From: Deltaproteobacteria bacterium
GTDB taxonomy: Bacteria > SAR324 > JACQKK01
Length of the DNA stretch: 5,837 bases
Reading direction: 5' to 3'
NCBI GenBank assembly: GCA_029879595.1
Contig: JAOUPZ010000204.1
Coordinates: forward strand, 1 to 5,837
Shown: piece by piece, positions 1-4,669 of the stretch
Position numbering within the stretch: the first letter of the stretch is position 1
Layout: each line of letters starts with the position of its first letter
Program-made: the position numbers and the translations under genes
The notes under the pieces: model-generated
The model's input: only the letters and a program-made list of their open reading frames with translations
Database searches by the model: none
Told to the model about the DNA's origin: nothing

Positions 1-14
1 GCCGGTCCCCACGT

Positions 15-204
15 GAGCATCGCTGGCCGATGCGAACCAGCAGCACCGAGCATCGCCTGCCGATGCGAACCAGCAGCACCGAGCATCGCCTGCCGATGCG
101 AACCAGCAGTACCGAGCATCGCTGGCCGATGCGAACCAGCAGTACCGAGCATCGCTGGCCGATGCGAACCAGCAGCACTGAGCATCGCCTGCCGATGCGA
201 ACCA
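15..204. repeat. 33-bp tandem repeat array, 5 full copies plus a 25-bp partial copy, each with an internal hairpin
   Basis: Full units start at 15, 48, 81, 114 and 147; a partial sixth starts at 180 and loses identity after 204. Every unit contains GCATCG, a 5-nt loop, then CGATGC, giving a 6-bp stem with the loop either CTGGC (units 1, 4, 5) or CCTGC (units 2, 3, 6). The second variable site is near the unit end: AGCACC in units 1-2, AGTACC in units 3-4, AGCACT in unit 5. There are no unique spacers, so this is a minisatellite-like array rather than CRISPR. The left flank (1-14) does not match the unit, so the array appears complete in the window. Its function is unknown; it may be a purely slippage-generated repeat. 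Confidence 0.93.
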
Positions 205-255
205 TATGCCCTGTGCAGGGGGACAGCAACCCAGCTTGAATCATTGAGCCAAGCT

Positions 256-282
256 CCCCCTCCCTGCATCGCGGGGAGGGGG
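256..282. repeat. REP-like C-rich/G-rich hairpin
   Basis: CCCCCTCCC (256-264) is the exact reverse complement of GGGAGGGGG (274-282). The 9-nt loop can close further (a T-G pair, then two G-C pairs) to leave a triloop. No T-run follows, so this does not look like an intrinsic terminator. The general layout, a CCC..TCCC arm, a short loop, a GGGA..GGG arm and then TTGGGG/GTGAGGG-type sequence, resembles short dispersed intergenic hairpins found in many proteobacterial genomes. That assignment is by resemblance only; copy number elsewhere in this genome is not visible. Confidence 0.6.
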
Positions 283-331
283 TTGGGGGGTGGGGTTCCT
301 TGGCCGGGGGGTGAGGGAACAGGGGGTTGGG
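273..331 (+). other. two consecutive G-quadruplex-type motifs
   Basis: The first cluster (273-295) reads G4-A-G5-TT-G6-T-G4. The second (306-331) reads G6-TGA-G3-AACA-G5-TT-G3. Both fit the classic four-run pattern with loops of 1-4 nt on the plus strand, the coding strand of thiS. They lie upstream of the proposed promoter, so they would act at the DNA level unless transcription starts further left. The first cluster shares bases with the right arm of the 256-282 hairpin, so the two structures would be mutually exclusive. Confidence 0.55.
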
Positions 332-362
332 AGGTGATGGTGCCGGAAGCCTCCGTCCCGGC

Positions 363-391
363 TTTGCATCCCAGCCGGGCGGGGGTATAGT
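363..391 (+). promoter_or_regulatory. candidate sigma70-type promoter for thiSGE
   Basis: TTTGCA (363-368) and TATAGT (386-391) are separated by 17 nt. The -10 box matches TATAAT at 5 of 6 positions and the -35 box matches TTGACA at 4 of 6. Transcription would begin near 398, giving a leader of roughly 60 nt before the thiS ATG. It is the best-placed match between the G-rich block and thiS. It is a consensus match by eye only. Confidence 0.4.
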
Positions 392-461
392 TTTAACTTG
401 AACCTTGACGCCGGCCAGGGATGATTTCAGGCCATGGACAAACGCCTTGCTTTTATATCCT

Positions 462-674
462 ATGAGCATATTGCTGAAGATAAACGGTGAGGACGTCCGG
501 CTGGAATCAACCTCCAGCCTGGCTGAATACCTGGAGGGCCTGAAGCTGACCGCTCCGGACAGCGGCGTGGCCGTTGTGCGCAACGGGGAGATTGTGCGCA
601 GGGCCGACTGGGGCGCGGTGAAGCTGGCCGATGGCGATGAACTGGAGGTAGTGCGGGCCACCCAGGGAGGCTGA
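462..674 (+). CDS. thiS: ThiS, sulfur carrier protein for thiazole synthesis
   Basis: This 70-residue ubiquitin-fold protein carries sulfur as a C-terminal thiocarboxylate to ThiG during thiazole phosphate synthesis in the cytoplasm. The sequence shows the family pattern: an N-terminal beta strand (ILLKINGEDVRL, residues 3-14), the central VAVVRNGEIVRRADW (36-50), then LADGDELEVV and a terminal Gly-Gly (69-70), the residues that ThiF-type enzymes adenylate. Length is normal for ThiS (about 66 aa). The ATG at 462 was chosen because homology begins there; the frame is open upstream to a TTG at 405, but those residues look nothing like ThiS. No Shine-Dalgarno sequence is visible before this ATG, which overlaps the stop of a 14-codon ORF in an ATGA. 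thiG follows after 12 nt, indicating an operon. The activating enzyme ThiF is not in the window. Confidence 0.93.
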   Translation: MSILLKINGEDVRLESTSSLAEYLEGLKLTAPDSGVAVVRNGEIVRRADWGAVKLADGDELEVVRATQGG

Positions 675-677
675 AAC

Positions 678-684
678 GGAAGGG
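678..684 (+). promoter_or_regulatory. ribosome binding site of thiG
   Basis: The purine tract GGAAGGG ends 2 nt before the thiG ATG at 687, while its GGA core lies 6 nt upstream. It supports the ATG at 687 and is the clearest Shine-Dalgarno sequence in the thi operon; thiS and thiE have none of comparable quality. Confidence 0.5.
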
Positions 685-686
685 CG

Positions 687-1508
687 ATGAACGACGACGA
701 CAAAGATAGCGGCAAAGATAGCGGCAACGACATCCTGAAAATCGGCGGCGAGGACTATCGCTCCCGGCTGATCGTGGGCAGCGCCCGCTATCCCAATCAC
801 CAGGTGCTGCTGGAGGCCCTGCGGGCCAGCGGCACCGAGCTGGTCACGGTGGCCCTGCGCCGGGTGAACCTGGACGACCCCACGGGGGAGAACATGCTGA
901 GCCTGCTGCGGCGGGAGAACTTCCGGCTGCTGCCCAACACCGCCGGGTGCTACACCGTGCGCGATGCCGTGCTGACGGCGGAACTGGCCCGGGAGGCCCT
1001 GGGCACCGACCTGATCAAGCTGGAGATAATCGCCGACGAGGACACCCTGTACCCGGACGCGGAAAAGCTGCTGGAGGCGGCCCGCATCCTGGTGGACAAG
1101 GGGTTCCGGGTAATGCCCTACAGCATCGACGACCCCATCACCTGCAAGCGGCTGGAGGATATCGGCTGCGTGGCCGTAATGCCCCTGGGATCGCCCATCG
1201 GCTCGGGCATGGGAGTGCTGAACCCGTATAACCTGCGCCTGATCCGCGATAAGGTAACACTGCCCCTGATCGTGGACGCCGGGATCGGCACGGCCTCCGA
1301 TGTGGCCATTGCCATGGAGGCCGGCTGCGACGCGGTGCTGGTGGACACAGCCATCGCCAAGGCACGCGAGCCGGTGCTGATGGCCGAGGCCATGCGGGCC
1401 GCCTGTGAGGCCGGGCGCAAGGCGTTCCGGGCCGGACGCATCCCCCGCAAGCAGTTCGCCGAGGCCTCCAGCCCCACCGAGGGGGTGGTGCGCTCAGACA
1501 TTGACTGA
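687..1508 (+). CDS. thiG: ThiG, thiazole synthase
   Basis: ThiG is a cytoplasmic TIM-barrel enzyme. It condenses 1-deoxy-D-xylulose 5-phosphate with dehydroglycine (made by ThiH or ThiO) and ThiS thiocarboxylate to form the thiazole phosphate moiety of thiamin. The 273-residue product is clearly ThiG: LLPNTAGCYT (81-90), LIKLEII with the presumed Schiff-base lysine K111 and E113, VMPYSIDDP (142-150), VMPLGSPIGSGMG (164-176) and VDAGIGTASD (196-205), then AVLVDTAIA (217-225). K111, E113 and D197 sit at a constant +15 offset from my recollection of the B. subtilis catalytic residues. The offset comes from an Asp/Lys/Ser-rich N-terminal tail (about residues 1-15) with a duplicated KDSG, so the protein is slightly longer than the usual ~256 aa. 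The tail's natural start is supported by the adjacent purine-rich RBS. It shares the operon and reading frame with thiS upstream and thiE 72 nt downstream. Confidence 0.96.
   Translation: MNDDDKDSGKDSGNDILKIGGEDYRSRLIVGSARYPNHQVLLEALRASGTELVTVALRRVNLDDPTGENMLSLLRRENFRLLPNTAGCYTVRDAVLTAELAREALGTDLIKLEIIADEDTLYPDAEKLLEAARILVDKGFRVMPYSIDDPITCKRLEDIGCVAVMPLGSPIGSGMGVLNPYNLRLIRDKVTLPLIVDAGIGTASDVAIAMEAGCDAVLVDTAIAKAREPVLMAEAMRAACEAGRKAFRAGRIPRKQFAEASSPTEGVVRSDID
702..725. repeat. 12-bp direct duplication in the 5' end of thiG
   Basis: AAAGATAGCGGC occurs twice back to back (702-713 and 714-725). It encodes two copies of Lys-Asp-Ser-Gly in the dispensable-looking N-terminal tail of ThiG. The copies are identical at DNA level, which suggests a recent slippage event. 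The duplication stays in frame. Confidence 0.85.
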
Positions 1509-1529
1509 GGCCGGCTTGTTTATCACGAT

Positions 1530-1566
1530 CCCTTTCTCCACGCCCTTTCTCCACGTCCTTTCCTCC
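1530..1566. repeat. 13-bp pyrimidine-rich tandem repeat between thiG and thiE
   Basis: CCCTTTCTCCACG occurs at 1530-1542 and again at 1543-1555, followed by a degenerate third copy (1556-1566, TCCTTTCCTCC). This fills much of the 72-nt thiG-thiE spacer. On the coding strand it is almost purine-free, so no Shine-Dalgarno sequence precedes the thiE ATG. Its CCTTTC/CCTCC segments are complementary to purine-rich RBS-type sequence. Confidence 0.75.
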
Positions 1567-1580
1567 CAGCCCTGTCAGCC

Positions 1581-2312
1581 ATGCCGGATTTCCGCTTTTA
1601 CCTGATAACCGACCGGAGGAACTCCCGCCACGATCCGCTGAAAATACTGCCGGGGCTGGCCCGGGCCGGGCTGCGTGCGTTGCAGGTGCGGGAAAAGGAC
1701 CTGGAGCCCCGGCAACTGGCGGACTACTGCACTGACTTGCAGGCAGCCTTGCAGGCAGCCTTGCAGGCGGGCTTGCAGGCCGGCTTGCAGGCGGCCCTGC
1801 AGGCGGGCTTGCAGGCGGCCCTGCAGACGGCAACTGGGCAGGACGAACTGAAGGGAGGGAGAGCAGAGCCCGGGCTGCGGATGTTCCTGAATGACCGGGC
1901 GGACCTGGCCCTGGCCCTGGGGCTGGCCGGGGTGCATCTGCGGGAGGACAGCCTGCCGGTGGCCCGGCAGGCCCCCGCGCTGAGGGAGTCCCTGCTGTTC
2001 GGCGTTTCCACCCACAACCTGGAGGGAGTGCGTGCCGCCGAGCGGGGCGGGGCGGCCTTCGCCACCTTCGGGCCGGTCTTTCCCACGGCCTCCAAGGCCG
2101 GGTACGGGGAGCCGGTGGGGCTGGAGGCGCTGGCCGAGGCGGCCCGGGCCAGCAGTCTGCCCCTGTACGCCCTGGGCGGAGTGAAGCCGGATAACGCCCG
2201 CCTGTGCCTGGAGGCCGGGGCCGCCGGGGTGGCCGCCATCTCAGCGGTCTGGAATGCGCCCGACCCCCTGGAGGCGCTGGAGGAGTTCCGCGCCGCCCTG
2301 GGGGGTCTGTAG
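1581..2312 (+). CDS. thiE: ThiE/TenI-family thiamin phosphate synthase with a tandem-repeat insertion
   Basis: Thiamin phosphate synthase joins the pyrimidine diphosphate (HMP-PP) to the thiazole phosphate made by ThiG. The 243-residue TIM-barrel shows YLITDR (7-12), QVREKD with R37 and K39, FLNDRADLAL with N104 and D105 (102-111), GVHL (117-120), GVSTH (141-145), GPVFPTASK with K172 (164-172), GGVKPDN (199-205) and AISAV (219-223). Two features are unusual. First, between barrel strands 2 and 3 it carries (Leu-Gln-Ala-Ala/Gly)7 plus LQTA (residues 53-84), making that connection about 34 residues longer than in B. subtilis ThiE. Second, the usual GQED after GVH[IL] reads REDS, so by ungapped alignment the Mg-ligand Asp (D112 in B. 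subtilis) is Ser124, with Asp at 123. Authentic ThiE is the most likely call because of operon context; a TenI-like role is the alternative. The start has no Shine-Dalgarno, but homology begins at its first residues. Confidence 0.88.
   Translation: MPDFRFYLITDRRNSRHDPLKILPGLARAGLRALQVREKDLEPRQLADYCTDLQAALQAALQAGLQAGLQAALQAGLQAALQTATGQDELKGGRAEPGLRMFLNDRADLALALGLAGVHLREDSLPVARQAPALRESLLFGVSTHNLEGVRAAERGGAAFATFGPVFPTASKAGYGEPVGLEALAEAARASSLPLYALGGVKPDNARLCLEAGAAGVAAISAVWNAPDPLEALEEFRAALGGL
1737..1832. repeat. 12-bp coding tandem repeat in thiE (seven units plus one degenerate)
   Basis: Units of the type TTGCAGGCNGNC start at 1737, 1749, 1761, 1773, 1785, 1797 and 1809, with a diverged eighth at 1821. 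They are codon-aligned and encode LQAA, LQAA, LQAG, LQAG, LQAA, LQAG, LQAA, LQTA. Units 1 and 2 are identical, as are units 5 and 7, and units 3 and 6 differ by one base. The last four units also form a 24-bp higher-order pattern of TTG-unit followed by CTG-unit. The near identity at DNA level, including synonymous sites, indicates recent expansion. The unit is a multiple of three, so gain or loss of copies would preserve the frame. Confidence 0.95.
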
Positions 2313-2345
2313 ATCACCGCCGCGTGGTTTGCCGGCGAAACGCTT

Positions 2346-4280
2346 TTATTTGCCGGATACCGCAGCCTGGAGAGATTTTTCCGCCTGTGAGTCCACCCAC
2401 CAGAAGGTGAAATGCCCGGTGGGATAATAGTACAGGGGCAGCTTTTTCGGATAGCGCAGCTTGTCCCAGTAAGTCACCCGGTGGCTGGCGATATACCAGT
2501 GGGGCACCACATAGCTCTCATGCCACAGCACCCGGTCCAGGGCATGGGTTGCGGTGAGCAGACTCCCGCGGTCCTTGGCCGCGATCACGGCCTCCACCAG
2601 CGCGTCCACAGCCGGGCTCCTGATGCCGACAAGATTGCGCGAGCCCTCCTGCCCGGCGGACTCCGAATGCCAGTAATCCCGCTGCTCGTTGCCCGGCGAC
2701 TGGCTCTGGCCGAAGGTGCTCACGATCATGTCGTAGTCGAAGGCCCGCAGCTTCTGTTCGTATACCGCCGAGTCCACCACCTTCATGCTGACCTTGATCC
2801 CCAGCCGGCTGAGGTTGTTCAGAAAGGGCTCGGTGATGCGCTCAAAGGCCGGCGAGACCAGGGTCACGCCGAAGACCATCTTCCTGCCGGTTGAAGCCTC
2901 GGTCAGCACCCCGTCCTGCACATCCCAGCCGGCTTTGCGCAGAAGCTCGATGGCATTGCGCAGCCTGCGACGCAGGGCCTCAGGCGGGTGTTCCCCGCCC
3001 ATGGGTTCGGTGAACACCTCGGGGGGAATCTTGTCCTTCCAGGGCTCCAGCAGCTTCAGCTCCTCCGGGGTGGGCAGGCCCTCGGCGGCCAGTTCCGAGT
3101 TGTCAAAATAGCTGTCGTTTTCGGTGTACTGGCCATAGAACAGGTTCTGGTTGCTCCACTCGAAGTCAAAGGCCAGGGCGATGGCCCGCCGCACTTCACG
3201 GCTGGCAAACAGCGGATTGCGCAGGTTGAACAGATAGCCCTGCATGCCGGCGGTATTGCTGTGCTTCAGGTTCTCCTTCCTGATCCAGCCCTGATCCCAC
3301 TTTTCCCCGGCGACATCCACCGCCCACTGCTTGGAGCTGTTGACCCAGAGCAGATCGAACTCCCCGCTCTTGAACCCCTCCAGGGCCACGGTCTGGTCGC
3401 GGTAGTACTTGACCACCACCTGATCGAAGTTATAGCGGCCCTTGTTCACCCCCAGGTTCGCGCCCCAGTAATCCTTGTTGCGCCGGTACCGGATGTTCTT
3501 GCCGAAGTCCACCGACTCCATCACATACGGCCCCGAGCCCACGGCCCGGTTGTTGAAGTCCTTGCCGAAATCCCCCTTGGAATACACATGGCGGGGCAGC
3601 ACGGGCAACTGTCCCAGGATCATCGCCAGCTCGTTGTTGCGCCGGGTGAACACGAACCGCACGGTTCTTTTGTCCGGGGTCTCCACGCTCTTCACGTCCT
3701 GGTAGTAATAGCGGTAAAAGGGCGAGGCGGCATCTCCCATCAGGGCCTTGAAGGTGAACTCCACGTCCTGGGCCTCCACCGGGCGGCCATCGGAAAAGCG
3801 GGCCTGGGGCCGCAGCCGGAACGTCACCGAGAGTCCGTCGGCCGCCAGGTCGATGGTCTCGGCCAGCAACCCGTATTCGGCGAAGGGTTCATCGTCCGAG
3901 CCGGTGGCCAGCGATTCGAACACCAGCGCCCCCAGCAGCAGCGCCGAGCGCCCCTTGAGGGCGAAGGGGTTGAGGCTGTCGAAGCTCCCCTCCGCGGACA
4001 GGTTCAGCGTTCCTCCCTTTGGCGCATTCGGGTTGGCGTATTCGAAGTGCGAAAACCCCTTGGGATATTTCAGGGTTCCTCCCAGGGACAGACCGTGCCG
4101 GGGCTCGGCCCGGGCCACGCCGGCAAACAGCAGCGCCACACAGGCCGCGCCCAGCAGGGTCGTGGCCCAGTGCGGGCGGGCGGCTCCCCCGCGGCGGCAG
4201 TGGTTTCTGGTCCGGGGCGCAGAACAGGCGCTCCCCTGGCTTGAAGTGGTGGTCTGGCCCACCCTGGTTCCCGTTGGCAT
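2346..4280 (-). CDS. YejA-like extracellular solute-binding protein, family 5 (peptide-type ABC uptake)
   Basis: This 644-residue periplasmic binding protein resembles YejA, which delivers oligopeptide-like ligands (microcin C in E. coli) to a YejBEF-type ABC importer. Diagnostic segments are HGLSLGGTLKYP (62-73), YANPNAPKGGTLNL (81-94), SFDSLNPFALKG (99-110), RFSDGRPVEAQDVEFTFKAL (161-180), GSGPYV (248-253), REVRRAIALAFDFEW (361-375), SPGNEQRDYWHS (528-539) and NLVGIRSPAVDAL (549-561). A hydrophobic stretch (41-56) ending ARA at 56-58 marks signal peptidase I cleavage before EPRHG. The start at 4280 is preferred because AAGGAG lies 9 nt upstream; an ATG 9 nt earlier (4289) directly abuts that RBS. 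The n-region before the hydrophobic core is unusually long (about 40 residues) and no better internal start is visible. The gene is convergent with thiE (33-nt gap) and divergent from the TRAP gene, so it stands alone. Ligand is unknown. Confidence 0.93.
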   Translation of the reverse strand: MPTGTRVGQTTTSSQGSACSAPRTRNHCRRGGAARPHWATTLLGAACVALLFAGVARAEPRHGLSLGGTLKYPKGFSHFEYANPNAPKGGTLNLSAEGSFDSLNPFALKGRSALLLGALVFESLATGSDDEPFAEYGLLAETIDLAADGLSVTFRLRPQARFSDGRPVEAQDVEFTFKALMGDAASPFYRYYYQDVKSVETPDKRTVRFVFTRRNNELAMILGQLPVLPRHVYSKGDFGKDFNNRAVGSGPYVMESVDFGKNIRYRRNKDYWGANLGVNKGRYNFDQVVVKYYRDQTVALEGFKSGEFDLLWVNSSKQWAVDVAGEKWDQGWIRKENLKHSNTAGMQGYLFNLRNPLFASREVRRAIALAFDFEWSNQNLFYGQYTENDSYFDNSELAAEGLPTPEELKLLEPWKDKIPPEVFTEPMGGEHPPEALRRRLRNAIELLRKAGWDVQDGVLTEASTGRKMVFGVTLVSPAFERITEPFLNNLSRLGIKVSMKVVDSAVYEQKLRAFDYDMIVSTFGQSQSPGNEQRDYWHSESAGQEGSRNLVGIRSPAVDALVEAVIAAKDRGSLLTATHALDRVLWHESYVVPHWYIASHRVTYWDKLRYPKKLPLYYYPTGHFTFWWVDSQAEKSLQAAVSGK

Positions 4281-4289
4281 CCTGAGCAT

Positions 4290-4295
4290 CTCCTT
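4290..4295 (-). promoter_or_regulatory. ribosome binding site deciding the YejA-like start
   Basis: On the minus strand this reads AAGGAG, a perfect core. It touches the upstream ATG (4289) with no spacing but lies 9 nt before the second ATG (4280), so it argues for the second ATG as the real start. Confidence 0.65.
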
Positions 4296-4486
4296 ATCGC
4301 TGGTTTGTTCCCGGGCCCGCCCTCCCCTTGCGGCGGTTCCGCCCGACTGAAAGACCTGGTCTGGCCAAGGGTATCACAAGCCCCCGGCGCGGGTAAGCAC
4401 ACTCCTGTTTAGAACTCCGCCGCTGTGGGGGGTTCAATCAAAATGCGGGATAGCCACCGCAAGAAAGAACCGGGCCGTATGTGCGG

Positions 4487-4514
4487 CTGAAAGGCATCTG
4501 TTCGGTTAAATAAT
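4487..4514 (+). promoter_or_regulatory. weak candidate promoter for the TRAP gene
   Basis: CTGAAA (4487-4492) and AATAAT (4509-4514) are 16 nt apart and match sigma70 boxes at 4/6 and 5/6 positions. Use of this promoter would give a leader of about 150 nt containing the hairpin/T-run at 4575-4593. Other A+T-rich hexamers nearby (for example TAATAT at 4593-4598) could serve instead, so this is tentative. Confidence 0.25.
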
Positions 4515-4574
4515 CAATGCCATTGCCGGTAAATCATGTCATCATGCGGTATTTGGATTTCATACACAGGTGAT

Positions 4575-4593
4575 GGGACAATCCCTTTTTTTT
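4575..4593 (+). terminator. short hairpin plus eight-T run in the TRAP leader (possible attenuator)
   Basis: GGGA (4575-4578), loop CAA, TCCC (4582-4585), followed immediately by eight T (4586-4593). The layout is that of an intrinsic terminator, but the stem is only 4 bp, so strength is doubtful. It sits upstream of the TRAP gene on the same strand rather than after any gene, so if real it would attenuate that gene. Longer alternative pairings (ACAGG 4566-4570 with CCTGT 4600-4604) could replace it. Confidence 0.25.
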
Positions 4594-4658
4594 AATATTC
4601 CTGTCACACATTCCGACCCAGGTTTTTCTCTGCGGGAGGAATGGCGCGGATTTTATCT

Positions 4659-4662
4659 GGAG
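4659..4662 (+). promoter_or_regulatory. ribosome binding site for the TRAP gene start at 4670
   Basis: GGAG lies 7 nt before the ATG at 4670, a good spacing. It competes with weaker arrangements for downstream in-frame starts: AGGA (4736-4739) 8 nt before the GTG at 4748, and GAAGG (4753-4757) 5 nt before the ATG at 4763. Confidence 0.45.
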
Positions 4663-4669
4663 TTGTGAA

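Larger units (their letters stand above)
1..461. other. noncoding region upstream of the thi operon
   Basis: I see no convincing gene here. The left part is a 33-bp tandem array (15-204). It is open in several frames only because the unit is a multiple of three and contains no stop. The middle is a hairpin plus two G-run clusters (256-331), and the right part holds the likely thiS promoter. I looked for a TPP riboswitch ahead of the thiamin genes and did not find its conserved core (the CTGAGA segment and the ACCTGAT-type segment). Any thiamin control of this operon would therefore have to be of another kind, or lie at an upstream thiC elsewhere. Confidence 0.6.
4296..4669. other. divergent intergenic region between the two solute-binding protein genes
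   Basis: No gene is recognised. The left part is G+C-rich and contains the palindrome GGCGGTTCCGCC (4332-4343), about 50 nt upstream of the YejA-like start, plus a 5-bp TGCGG/CCGCA hairpin (4444-4461). From about 4500 the sequence becomes distinctly A+T-rich, as expected of promoter DNA for the TRAP gene. It includes a short hairpin with an eight-T run (4575-4593). I found no convincing promoter on the minus strand and no clear CRP-type or other named operator. Confidence 0.5.

Noticed and set aside
15..204. CRISPR array
   Set aside because: The repeated unit is contiguous; there are no distinct spacers between repeats and no cas genes.
1..239. Coding sequences made of 11-residue repeats on either strand, including a minus-strand frame from about 205 running off the left edge
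   Set aside because: Any stop-free repeat unit divisible by three is open over its whole length; no RBS, no recognisable domain, and the conserved feature is a DNA dyad.
332..461. TPP riboswitch before the thi operon
   Set aside because: Neither the CTGAGA segment nor the ACCTGAT-type core is present.
672..674. TGA recoding (read-through of the in-phase thi stops)
   Set aside because: ThiS must end in a free Gly-Gly, exactly what the first TGA provides, and thiG has an RBS of its own.
1724..2317. Minus-strand frame with Cys-Lys-Ala repeats opposite thiE
   Set aside because: It is the antisense of the LQAA/G repeats and of a well-conserved thiE; no independent support.
2313..2345. Bidirectional terminator between thiE and the YejA-like gene
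   Set aside because: Only a 5-bp CGCCG/CGGCG pairing with a 10-nt loop (2318-2337) is visible and no T-run follows; too weak to call.
2988..4244. Long plus-strand open frame of 418 codons opposite the YejA-like gene
   Set aside because: It is a G+C-driven antisense shadow: the minus strand carries clear family 5 binding-protein motifs throughout, and the plus-strand translation has no recognisable domain.
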